Shown: piece by piece, positions 1 through 6,086 of the stretch | Position numbering within the stretch: the first letter of the stretch is position 1 | How the letters are laid out: every line of letters begins with the position of its first letter | NCBI GenBank assembly: GCA_937901435.1 | Contig: CALGTJ010000193.1 | Span: 1-22,754 of the forward strand | DNA: 22,754 nt | DNA from: an uncultured Rhodobacter sp. | Lineage (GTDB): Bacteria > Pseudomonadota > Alphaproteobacteria > Rhodobacterales > Rhodobacteraceae | Reading direction: 5' to 3' | Position numbers and translations under genes: made by a program | Notes under the pieces: generated by a model | What the model was told of the DNA's origin: nothing | What the model saw: only the letters and a program-made list of their open reading frames with translations | Database searches by the model: none

Positions 1-555
1 GACAATCCGGTACAAAGCGTTCCTGATATCAGACCGGAAATCAGACCCGCCTCGCTAGAGGTCACCCTGCCACCCGAAGATCCGGCGACACAGGCCAACA
101 CCGCGCCAGAGGTGGAATCCGACACTGACGCCGAAAGTGACGCCGGCACGGACCTTGCCGTTCTTATTTCTCGGACGCCTGTCGTGCGCCCGCGCAACCT
201 CGCGCCCCCCGTCGAGAACAACCAAGGCGCGCGCGAGGAAGAACAGCCCACCGCACCGGTCGCCCCCCCTGCCCCGAATGTGGCCGCCGCCATCGTGCCT
301 AATGTGCCAGCCCGCGCCTCAGTCGCCAAAGCCGCAACAGAACGCAACGCGATCAACCTCAGCCGCGTCAACCTGATCGGCGTCTATGGCTCTTCCAGCG
401 ACCGCCGCGCCCTGATCCGCCTGAAATCAGGCCGTTATGTCAAGGTCGAGGTGGGGGATCGCGTCGATGGGGGCAGGGTCTCGGCCATTAGTGACGATGA
501 ACTGCTCTACGTCAAAGGTGGGCGCAACATCACTCTGCAAATGCCAAAGGGCTAG
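1..555 (+). CDS. C-terminal part of a Pro/Ala-rich protein with a GspC/PilP-like C-terminal domain (5' end outside window)
   Basis: The frame is open from base 1 to the TAG at 553-555, so the gene begins before the window. The visible 184 residues split in two. The first 110 or so are low complexity, rich in Pro, Ala, Glu and Asp, which suggests a flexible linker or periplasmic spacer. The last 65 or so form a compact domain (VNLIGVYGSSSDRRALIRL, then GRYVKVEVGDRVDGGRV and a final GGRNITLQMP). That pattern of an 'L-I-G-V' strand, an 'R-A-L-I-R-L' strand and a 'G-D-x-V-x-G-G-x-V' turn resembles the small beta domain of GspC/PilP-type secretion or pilus proteins. The family assignment is inference; the missing N-terminus would show whether there is a membrane anchor. 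A hairpin follows 24 bases after the stop. Confidence 0.7.
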   Translation, partial: DNPVQSVPDIRPEIRPASLEVTLPPEDPATQANTAPEVESDTDAESDAGTDLAVLISRTPVVRPRNLAPPVENNQGAREEEQPTAPVAPPAPNVAAAIVPNVPARASVAKAATERNAINLSRVNLIGVYGSSSDRRALIRLKSGRYVKVEVGDRVDGGRVSAISDDELLYVKGGRNITLQMPKG

Positions 556-578
556 GCCGCACCACCCGGACCAAACGC

Positions 579-610
579 AAAAAGGCGCGAGCATACCTGC
601 CAGCGCCTTT
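579..610 (-). terminator. Intrinsic terminator of hppD, possibly bidirectional
   Basis: An 8-bp perfect stem (AAAGGCGC at 581-588 with GCGCCTTT at 603-610) encloses a 14-base loop that can add a small GCA/TGC stem. On the minus strand it is followed by five Ts (579-583), the classic form, and it lies about 75 bases after the hppD stop. On the plus strand the right arm ends in only three Ts, so termination of the gene ending at 555 is plausible but weaker. Confidence 0.7.
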
Positions 611-619
611 CCGTGTCCG

Positions 620-641
620 TTCATCTTGGCAAAAATACTCA
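620..641 (-). repeat. Copy 1 of a short dispersed intergenic motif
   Basis: Read on the minus strand this 22-base stretch contains GAGTATTTTTGCCAAGATGA. A closely similar stretch (18 of 22 bases by my alignment) occurs at 17780-17801 on the plus strand, also between genes and near a hairpin. It lies between the hppD stop and its terminator. No function is known to me. Confidence 0.45.
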
Positions 642-684
642 ATCCGGCATCGAAACCATCACAGACCCAAATGCGTAAAGCCCA

Positions 685-1785
685 TCAGGCCGCGTCGTCG
701 TCCAACACCCCGCGCGCGATCTGATCGGCCTCGAACGACTCAAACAACGCCTTGAAGTTCCCCTCGCCAAAGCCGTCATCCCCCTTGCGCTGGATGAACT
801 CGAAAAAGATCGGCCCGACGACCGTTCTCGAAAAGATCTGCAACAGAATACGGGTCTCACCACCATCCATTACACCCTCGCCGTCGATCAGAATGCCATG
901 TTTCATCATCCGGTCCAGCGGCTCGTCATGCCCCACGACCCGGTCCGTGCTGAGGCCGTAATAGGCCTCTGGCGGCTTGGGCATGAACCGAATGCCGCGC
1001 TCTGCAATCTCGTCAGTCGCCGCATATAGATCGCGGGCGCCCACGGCGATATGTTGGATGCCTTCGCCATTGTAGCGCTTGAGATATTCGACGATCTGTC
1101 CCTTTTCGCCACGATCCTCGTTGATCGGAATGCGAATACGCCCGCAGGGCGACGTGAGCGCGCGACTGAAAAGCCCCGTAAACTTGCCCGCAATATCAAA
1201 AAATCGGATTTCACGGAAATTGAACAGCTTGCTGTAAAAGGCAAACCAGACGTCCATATTGCCCTTGTGAACATTATGGGTCAGATGATCGAGGTAGTAA
1301 AAACCGACCCCCTCCGGATGCGCCTTGGCGATCCAGTTGAACTCTGCGTTATAGGGCGAGGTGTCAAAATAATCCTCGATGAAATAGATCAGCGAGCCGC
1401 CAATCCCCTCGATCGCGGGCACATCCATGGTCTTATCCGCGCCGGTATAAGGTTTCGCACCCTGGCTCACCGCATGATCGAACGCGTGCTGCGCATCCAC
1501 CACGCGCCAGGCCATCGAGGGGCAGCACGGCCCGTGTTCCTGCACAAAGCGCATCGCCATACTGCCCGGCTCGGCGTTGATCACATAGGTGATGTCGCCC
1601 TGCTGCCATAGCTCGATCGCCTTGCTCTTATGGGTCGCCGTGTGCTGATACCCCATTCTGGTGAACAGCGCGCGCAGCTCTTGCGGCTCGGGATGGGCAA
1701 ATTCAACAAATTCAAACCCGTCAGTGCCAGCGGGGTTGGCCTGCGAAATAACGGCTTTGGGGGCATCATGCGGAAACGGACCCAT
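685..1785 (-). CDS. hppD: 4-hydroxyphenylpyruvate dioxygenase
   Basis: Non-haem Fe(II) dioxygenase that turns 4-hydroxyphenylpyruvate into homogentisate in tyrosine and phenylalanine breakdown; cytosolic. The 366 residues match the usual bacterial length and show two vicinal-oxygen-chelate halves. The three iron ligands of the family are present: His167 (in YLDHLTHNVHKG), His245 (GIQHIAVGA) and Glu329 (FFEFIQRKG). The C-terminal FFEFIQRKGDDGFGEGNFKALFES block is diagnostic. The ATG at 1785 has an AGAGGAGA ribosome binding site about 6 bases upstream, the promoter-proximal end of an 11-bp tandem repeat. The gene is divergent from an Lrp/AsnC regulator, which suggests control by that protein, perhaps in response to an aromatic amino acid. 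Other homogentisate pathway genes (hmgA, fumarylacetoacetase) are not in the window. Confidence 0.97.
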   Translation of the reverse strand: MGPFPHDAPKAVISQANPAGTDGFEFVEFAHPEPQELRALFTRMGYQHTATHKSKAIELWQQGDITYVINAEPGSMAMRFVQEHGPCCPSMAWRVVDAQHAFDHAVSQGAKPYTGADKTMDVPAIEGIGGSLIYFIEDYFDTSPYNAEFNWIAKAHPEGVGFYYLDHLTHNVHKGNMDVWFAFYSKLFNFREIRFFDIAGKFTGLFSRALTSPCGRIRIPINEDRGEKGQIVEYLKRYNGEGIQHIAVGARDLYAATDEIAERGIRFMPKPPEAYYGLSTDRVVGHDEPLDRMMKHGILIDGEGVMDGGETRILLQIFSRTVVGPIFFEFIQRKGDDGFGEGNFKALFESFEADQIARGVLDDDAA

Positions 1786-1793
1786 TGGACTCT

Positions 1794-1825
1794 CCTCTGT
1801 CTGGCCTCTGTCTGGCCTCTGTCTG
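1794..1825 (-). repeat. Three tandem 11-bp repeats in the hppD 5' leader
   Basis: The unit CCTCTGTCTGG occurs almost three times back to back (1794-1804, 1805-1815, 1816-1825, the last lacking its final G). On the minus strand each unit carries CAGAGG. The copy nearest hppD contributes to the ribosome binding site, so the array offers several purine-rich Shine-Dalgarno-like segments in a row. Confidence 0.85.
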
Positions 1826-1865
1826 AAATTTGGCTCAGTTTAAGGGCCCCGGCACCAGAGATGTG

Positions 1866-1935
1866 CGCATTATTGCGTATCTTTCACCATCTCAATGCGT
1901 GGTATTGACAAAAATTCGATAAACACCGCAATACT
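1866..1935. promoter_or_regulatory. hppD / Lrp-family regulator divergent promoter region with two dyads
   Basis: On the plus strand a perfect -35 box TTGACA (1905-1910) is followed after 19 bases by AATACT (1930-1935, 4 of 6 matches), ending 5 bases before the regulator's ATG. On the minus strand TTGAGA (1890-1895) and AATAAT (1869-1874), 15 bases apart, could serve hppD. Two dyads overlap these boxes: CGCA-TTAT-TGCG (1866-1877) and TCAAT-N7-ATTGA (1892-1908, overlapping the plus-strand -35 box). Lrp/AsnC proteins bind short dyads of about this size and usually repress themselves, so the second is a candidate autoregulatory operator. The boxes were found by eye. Confidence 0.4.
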
Positions 1936-1940
1936 GTCGC

Positions 1941-2399
1941 ATGGAACTGGATGATACTGACAAACGCCTGCTATCCGCCCTGCAAAAAAATGCCCATATG
2001 ACGGCAGAGCAATTGGGCGAGACCCTGAACCTTTCCCCCAGTCAGGCCGGGCGGCGGCGCCAACGGCTTGAGGCGGCGGGGTTCATCCTTGGCTACGCGG
2101 CAAAACTGGCGCCAGACCGCCTTGGGCTGGGCGTGCAGGCCTTTGTGCAAGTGCAGATGGCCACTCATTCGCCTGACAAAGTCGCCACTTTCGCGCGCGT
2201 CGTGCAGGCGCATCCCAATATCATAAGCGCCTGGACCCTGACCGGAGAGGCGGATTACCTGCTGCGCGTCTACACTCAGGATCTTGCTGCGTTGAACGTG
2301 CTCATCCATCACACCCTGCTGCCCCACCCCGCCGTCGCGCGGGTGCAAAGCCAGATCGTGATGGACCAGTTCAAACCAGACGCGCCCCTGCCGACCTGA
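1941..2399 (+). CDS. Lrp/AsnC family transcriptional regulator
   Basis: A 152-residue protein with the standard Lrp/AsnC layout. An N-terminal winged helix-turn-helix (about residues 3-60) opens with LDDTDKRLLSALQKNAHMTAEQLGETLNLSPSQAGRR. The C-terminal RAM/Lrp sensing domain (about 65-145) contains the typical NIISAWTLTGEADYLLRV stretch. It is divergent from hppD with a 155-bp gap, a common arrangement for a local regulator of aromatic amino acid catabolism. The effector is not evident from sequence. No Shine-Dalgarno precedes the ATG. A good -35 box and a -10-like hexamer put the predicted transcription start at or next to the ATG, so the mRNA may be leaderless. The start is favoured because the family begins at 'LDxxDxxLL'. 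Confidence 0.93.
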   Translation: MELDDTDKRLLSALQKNAHMTAEQLGETLNLSPSQAGRRRQRLEAAGFILGYAAKLAPDRLGLGVQAFVQVQMATHSPDKVATFARVVQAHPNIISAWTLTGEADYLLRVYTQDLAALNVLIHHTLLPHPAVARVQSQIVMDQFKPDAPLPT

Positions 2400-2475
2400 C
2401 GGCCACAACCGGCATGTCTTAGGCGGTGCAGTTGGATTTCAAGGACTTGAGGGCAGCGTCGAAATCGAATTGCGT

Positions 2476-3489
2476 CTATCCCTCACTCACTCCGGCCTCG
2501 GCAAAGGTCGACATCCCCGAATGACAGGCCACAGCCCCTTGCAGAACGCCAATCGCCAGCGCCCCACCAGACCCCTCGCCCAGACGCAAGCCCAACGACA
2601 GCAAGGGCTCTTTGCCAATCGCCTGCAACAATTGCCCATGGGCCGCCTCGGCAGAGACATGCCCTGCGACGCAATGATCCAGCGCGCCCTTCCGGGTGAA
2701 TTCCAGAACAGAGGCCGCCGCGGTGCAGATAAACCCATCCAGAATTACAGGAATCCGCAGGATGCGCGCCCGCAGGATCGCGCCGGTCATCGCCGCCAAT
2801 TCACGCCCCCCCAGACAGCGCAGCACCTCTAGCGGATCCCCAAGCCCGCTTGCGTGCCGCGTTAGAGCGTCGTCCACCACCTGCGCCTTCAGCGTCAACC
2901 CTGCATCATCCACACCCGTACCACGCCCGACCCAATGAGCGCCTGTGCCACCGCACAACGCCGCACTGATAGCAGCAGCCGAAGTCGTGTTGCCGATGCC
3001 CATCTCGCCGACAACCAAGAGGTCACTGGCCGCGTCCACAGCCATCCAGCCAGTCGTCAATGCCTCGACCACTTCGGCCTCGCTCATGGCGGGCCCGGCG
3101 GTGAAATCGGCGGTAGGGTCGTCCAGACGCAGCGCATGAACATCCATCCGCGCGCCAAAGCATGTCGCAAGCTGGTTGATCGCCGCCCCGCCTGCCTGAA
3201 AATTTGCCACCATCTGCACCGTTACCTCGGGCGGGAAGGCAGAGACCCCGCGTGCAGCGACCCCATGGTTTCCGGCAAAGACAATCACTTGCGGGGCCTC
3301 TATCACCGGACGCGCTGTGCCGCGCCAACCTGCATACCAGATCGCCAGATCCTCCAGCCGCCCCAAAGCCGCGGGGGGTTTGGTCAACTGAGTGTTCCGC
3401 TCTGCCGCGTTTGCCAATGCGGCACCATCGGGCGCGGGAAGGTCAGACATAAGCGCGCGGAAGGCGGCAAGATCGGCGGGTTGGGTCAT
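2476..3489 (-). CDS. cobT: Nicotinate-nucleotide--dimethylbenzimidazole phosphoribosyltransferase
   Basis: Makes alpha-ribazole 5'-phosphate from dimethylbenzimidazole and nicotinate mononucleotide for the lower ligand of cobalamin. The 337-residue product has the family's expected blocks: [14 protein letters not shown] near the N-terminus, [34 protein letters not shown], and a C-terminal [12 protein letters not shown] in which Glu305 corresponds to the catalytic glutamate of the Salmonella enzyme. I start at the ATG at 3489 ([10 protein letters not shown]), preceded by GAGGA about 10 bases upstream. The frame is open 34 codons further, but that would overlap the divergent cobS start and has no family similarity. 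It is divergent from cobS; the 83-bp gap is too short for a full cobalamin riboswitch and I see none. Confidence 0.95.
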   Translation of the reverse strand: MTQPADLAAFRALMSDLPAPDGAALANAAERNTQLTKPPAALGRLEDLAIWYAGWRGTARPVIEAPQVIVFAGNHGVAARGVSAFPPEVTVQMVANFQAGGAAINQLATCFGARMDVHALRLDDPTADFTAGPAMSEAEVVEALTTGWMAVDAASDLLVVGEMGIGNTTSAAAISAALCGGTGAHWVGRGTGVDDAGLTLKAQVVDDALTRHASGLGDPLEVLRCLGGRELAAMTGAILRARILRIPVILDGFICTAAASVLEFTRKGALDHCVAGHVSAEAAHGQLLQAIGKEPLLSLGLRLGEGSGGALAIGVLQGAVACHSGMSTFAEAGVSEG

Positions 3490-3572
3490 AAATCTAACGT
3501 CCTCATTGCGTGTCTGGCCCAATGGCTCTATCGCTTTGGGCCTCGCTGCAACAGCCCTTTTGAGCCGCTCTG

Positions 3573-4355
3573 ATGCCTGATCGCGACACACTCATCCGCC
3601 CTTTGATCCGTGCCGGAGATATCCGCGCCGCCCTTGGCCTGCTGACCCGTCTGCCCCTGCGCCTGAGCGAGGTCGATCTCGCCCGTGGGGCCGCAGCGGC
3701 ATGGGCCTATCCGCTGGCGGGGCTTGTGGTCGGGCTGATCGCGGGACTTGTTGCGCTGGCAGCCGGATGGCTGGGCCTGCCCCCCGCGATCACTGCCGGG
3801 CTGGTGTTGGCCAGCATGGTGATCATCACCGGCGCGCTGCATGAAGATGGGCTGGCCGACAGTGCCGACGGGCTGTGGGGCGGCTGGGATCCGATACGTC
3901 GGTTAGAGATTATGAAGGACAGCCACATCGGCAGCTATGGCGTGATTGCGCTGGTGCTGTCGCTGGGGCTTCGGTGGGTCGCGCTAAGCGGTCTCGGCAC
4001 GCTGGGGCAGGTCGACCTGATCTATGCTCTGCTGGTCGCGGCGACTCTGTCGCGCGCGCCTATGGTGGTGGTGATGTACGCCCTGCCCCATGCGCGCCGT
4101 GGCGGTCTGTCGGCCCGCGTTGGCCGCCCTCATCGGGCATCCGCCGCCTTGGCAGTGGCTGTGGCCTGCGCTGTGGGAGTGGTGTTTCTGGGGCTTGGTC
4201 TGGCGGGTCTGATCGTGATGCTTACACTGACCACCTTTGCCATCATCCTGATTGCCAAGGCAAAAATCAACGGACAGACCGGGGATATTCTGGGGGCGAC
4301 GCAACAGATCAGCGAGGTTGCGATCCTGTGCGCCTTGGTCTCTTTGGCGGGGTAA
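3573..4355 (+). CDS. cobS: Adenosylcobinamide-GDP ribazoletransferase (cobalamin synthase)
   Basis: Integral membrane enzyme that joins adenosylcobinamide-GDP to alpha-ribazole, using the product line of the divergent cobT. At 260 residues it has the normal length and several hydrophobic segments (about residues 45-65, 70-88, 122-140, 190-225). The family signature is clear: [11 protein letters not shown] at residues 90-100, then [22 protein letters not shown]. The ATG at 3573 has no convincing Shine-Dalgarno, so the exact start is less certain than the gene. cobT and cobS on opposite strands of one short region suggest shared control. The rest of the B12 pathway is not in the window. Confidence 0.95.
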   Translation: MPDRDTLIRPLIRAGDIRAALGLLTRLPLRLSEVDLARGAAAAWAYPLAGLVVGLIAGLVALAAGWLGLPPAITAGLVLASMVIITGALHEDGLADSADGLWGGWDPIRRLEIMKDSHIGSYGVIALVLSLGLRWVALSGLGTLGQVDLIYALLVAATLSRAPMVVVMYALPHARRGGLSARVGRPHRASAALAVAVACAVGVVFLGLGLAGLIVMLTLTTFAIILIAKAKINGQTGDILGATQQISEVAILCALVSLAG

Positions 4356-4446
4356 AAGCGGCACGTGGCCGCACGGCTTTGGTGCCCATGTAAGGCACAT
4401 TGGATCTGATCCAGCCGCAGAACCCGATCGCAGAACCGGCTCAACG

Positions 4447-4485
4447 AAAAACCGCCGCTCCGGGAAGGAACGGCGGTTTGTTTTT
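4447..4485. terminator. Bidirectional intrinsic terminator between cobS and carD
   Basis: A 9-bp perfect stem, AAACCGCCG (4449-4457) with CGGCGGTTT (4471-4479), can extend inward through TCC/GGA to a GGGAA loop. Plus strand: followed by GTTTTT (4480-4485), serving cobS. Minus strand: followed by a run of Ts from the A tract at 4447-4451, serving carD, whose stop is 13 bases away. Confidence 0.88.
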
Positions 4486-4497
4486 AGCAAGCACCCT

Positions 4498-5007
4498 TTA
4501 GGCGGCGCGGGTCACCAGCACATCGCCGACCTGACGCTGGGCGGCGATTTCGTCAGAGCCAGAGACAGCCGCAACTTCGCGGGTCAGGCGTTCCAGAGCA
4601 GCCTCGTAAAGCTGGCGTTCGGAATAGCTTTGCTCGCGCTGATCGTCGGTGCGGTGCAAGTCGCGCACGACCTCTGCGATCGCGATCAGGTCGCCAGAGT
4701 TGATCTTTTGCTCGTATTCCTGCGCGCGGCGCGACCACATGGCCCGCTTGACCTTGGCCTTGCCCTTGAGCGTGCCCATGGCGCGGGTCACGACCTCAGG
4801 TGAGGACAAAGAGCGCATCCCGACCTCGGTCGCCTTGTGGGTTGGCACCCGCAAGGTCATTTTGTCTTTTTCAAAAGAAATCACGAAAAGTTCCAGAGAA
4901 AATCCTGCAACCTCTTGTTCCTCAATAGAAATGATCTTACCAACCCCATGGGCTGGGTAGACCACAAATTCATTCGGGCGAAAATCAAGCTTCTTCGTTT
5001 TGCTCAT
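4498..5007 (-). CDS. carD: CarD family transcriptional regulator (CdnL-like)
   Basis: A 169-residue protein. CarD/CdnL proteins bind the RNA polymerase beta subunit and stabilise open promoter complexes, notably at rRNA promoters. The N-terminal Tudor-like RNAP-interaction domain (about residues 8-70) has the typical RPNEFVVYPAHGVGKIISIEE start and the FEKDKMTLRVP strand. The rest is the helical domain with KVKRAMWSRRAQEYEQKINSGD and a tail rich in Glu and Arg. I start at the ATG at 5007 (MSKTKKLDF), which has GAGGAAGGA just upstream; the longer open frame adds 24 residues unlike the family. It is the last gene of the leftward run from the helicase but has its own upstream promoter and about 150 bases of leader. 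Confidence 0.95.
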   Translation of the reverse strand: MSKTKKLDFRPNEFVVYPAHGVGKIISIEEQEVAGFSLELFVISFEKDKMTLRVPTHKATEVGMRSLSSPEVVTRAMGTLKGKAKVKRAMWSRRAQEYEQKINSGDLIAIAEVVRDLHRTDDQREQSYSERQLYEAALERLTREVAAVSGSDEIAAQRQVGDVLVTRAA

Positions 5008-5161
5008 AAAGCATCCTTCCTCGGCAGCCCCCACGGGACAAAAAGCGCACCAACAGAGCCTGAATGCCCCCAGCATCAAGACCCAGAACAGCGCCAGACA
5101 AGACGGCCTTCAGGGCAAGGGCCTGAAGACAGCGTCAGGTTTCCAGCGGTTGTATGTAATT

Positions 5162-5189
5162 AGTATACCAAAAAAATCGACCGAATCAA
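5162..5189 (-). promoter_or_regulatory. Candidate sigma-70 promoter of carD
   Basis: On the minus strand TTGATT (5184-5189) and TATACT (5162-5167, 5 of 6 matches) are 16 bases apart with an A/T-rich spacer containing seven Ts. Transcription would begin near 5155, giving a leader of about 148 bases before the carD ATG. Found by eye. Confidence 0.5.
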
Positions 5190-5225
5190 AGTGCTGCTGC
5201 GACACCGCATGATAATTCGACCTGT

Positions 5226-5264
5226 TTTCAGGCGATTACATGCGATTTCAGGCTGATTACAGCC
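5226..5264. repeat. Imperfect tandem direct repeat upstream of the carD promoter
   Basis: TTTCAGGCGATTACATGC (5226-5243) recurs as TTTCAGGCTGATTACAGCC (5246-5264), differing by one inserted T and the lost AT near the end, with a period of about 20 bases (two helical turns). The second copy contains the hairpin GGCTG-ATTA-CAGCC. It lies 37-75 bases upstream of the carD -35 box, a possible activator site. Confidence 0.5.
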
Positions 5265-5319
5265 TATTGGACTGACCGTTGACGGGTTGGCGGTCGGGTG
5301 TCGATAGAATCAGCGCGAC

Positions 5320-5658
5320 TCAGCCGCCTTCACCCGCGGCCTCAGAGAAATACTTTTCGAGTTTCCCGGTCTCGCCGTCGCGTTCTTCGGCGTCGGGCAG
5401 CGGGTCTTTCTTGGTGATGATGACCGGCCAGAGTTCGGAATACTTGCGGTTGAACTCGACCCATTTTTCTGTGTCGGGCTCTGTATCGGGCAGGATCGCC
5501 TCGGCGGGGCATTCCGGCTCGCAGACGCCGCAGTCGATACATTCGTCCGGGTGGATCACCAACATGTTCTCGCCCTCGTAAAAGCAATCCACGGGGCACA
5601 CCTCGACGCAGTCGGTGTATTTGCAGGCGATACAATTGTCGTTGACGATATAGGTCAT
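5320..5658 (-). CDS. fdxA: Seven-iron ferredoxin (3Fe-4S plus 4Fe-4S)
   Basis: A 112-residue electron carrier of the FdxA type. The cysteine pattern matches Azotobacter ferredoxin I shifted by one: Cys9, Cys17 and Cys50 for the [3Fe-4S] cluster, and Cys21, Cys40, Cys43 and Cys46 for the [4Fe-4S] cluster. Typical blocks are [14 protein letters not shown] and [18 protein letters not shown]. The C-terminal 50 or so residues ([19 protein letters not shown] and an acidic tail) are the usual extension of the family. The ATG at 5658 has a weak GAGAG ribosome binding site. It sits 52 bases downstream of the S4 protein gene and is probably co-transcribed with it. The redox partner is not indicated. 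Confidence 0.96.
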   Translation of the reverse strand: MTYIVNDNCIACKYTDCVEVCPVDCFYEGENMLVIHPDECIDCGVCEPECPAEAILPDTEPDTEKWVEFNRKYSELWPVIITKKDPLPDAEERDGETGKLEKYFSEAAGEGG

Positions 5659-5710
5659 GCAGGCTCTCAGAGAAACAGGGTCGAGGAACTTGCTAAATCA
5701 GCCAAAGCGA

Positions 5711-6085
5711 TCATTCAAGGGAAGACGACCGATCTGCCATCAAGTCGCGGCGATCTTTCTTGGTCGGGCGGCCACCTTTGCGTGCCTCGGGGGCGGATGC
5801 ATCTTTTTCCACCACGGGTGTCAGGTCATCATAGAGGGTCTGCGCCTCTGGGGCCGGACCGCGCCGGGTGCCGGGGGCGAGGATACGCACCACGCGGATC
5901 AGGTCGGCTTGGGGAAAGGTCAGCGTGTCGCCGGGGCCAACCGCATGAGACGCCTTGGACACCCGCGTGCCATTGACCCGCACATGCGAGTCGGTGACCA
6001 GTTTCGCCGCCAGCCCACGCGTTTTGAAAAACCGCGCGAACCACAGCCATTTATCAAGGCGGATGGTTTCGCGCGGCGCGGTCAA
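5711..6085 (-). CDS. S4-domain RNA-binding protein (HslR/Hsp15-like)
   Basis: A 124-residue protein beginning with an S4 RNA-binding domain (about residues 8-60): IRLDKWLWFARFFKTRGLAAKLV, then SHVRVNGTRVSKASHAVGPGDTLT. This is the pattern of Hsp15, which in E. coli binds 50S subunits carrying stalled nascent chains. The C-terminal half is basic and polar, ending in a Lys/Arg-rich stretch (KGGRPTKKDRRDL). No ATG fits. The best start is TTG at 6085, one base after the TGA of the helicase gene upstream, which suggests translational coupling. A helicase and an S4 protein read together point to an RNA-related role, but the exact substrate is inference. Confidence 0.88.
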   Translation of the reverse strand: MTAPRETIRLDKWLWFARFFKTRGLAAKLVTDSHVRVNGTRVSKASHAVGPGDTLTFPQADLIRVVRILAPGTRRGPAPEAQTLYDDLTPVVEKDASAPEARKGGRPTKKDRRDLMADRSSSLE

Positions 6086-6086
6086 G

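Larger units (their letters stand above)
5008..5319. other. 312-base non-coding region between carD and fdxA
   Basis: This is the only gap of more than 300 bases. It holds the carD ribosome binding site and leader, a 7-bp inverted repeat (CTTCAGG 5108-5114 with CCTGAAG 5122-5128) that would fold in the carD leader RNA, a candidate carD promoter (5162-5189) and a short direct repeat (5226-5264). A small hairpin GGCTG-ATTA-CAGCC (5251-5264) lies downstream of fdxA but has no T tract, so fdxA termination is unclear. I see no gene or RNA family here. Confidence 0.6.

Noticed and set aside
1051..1611. A 186-codon plus-strand frame opposite hppD
   Set aside because: Antisense shadow of a gene with intact catalytic residues; no support of its own.
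3490..3572. Possible cobalamin riboswitch between cobT and cobS
   Set aside because: The 83-base gap is too short for the full element, and no B12-box-like sequence was seen on either strand.
2935..3573. A 212-codon plus-strand frame opposite cobT
   Set aside because: Antisense shadow of cobT; no recognisable family.
5245..5264. Terminator of fdxA at the GGCTG-ATTA-CAGCC hairpin
   Set aside because: The stem is only 5 bp and no T run follows on the minus strand, so I list it only as part of a repeat.
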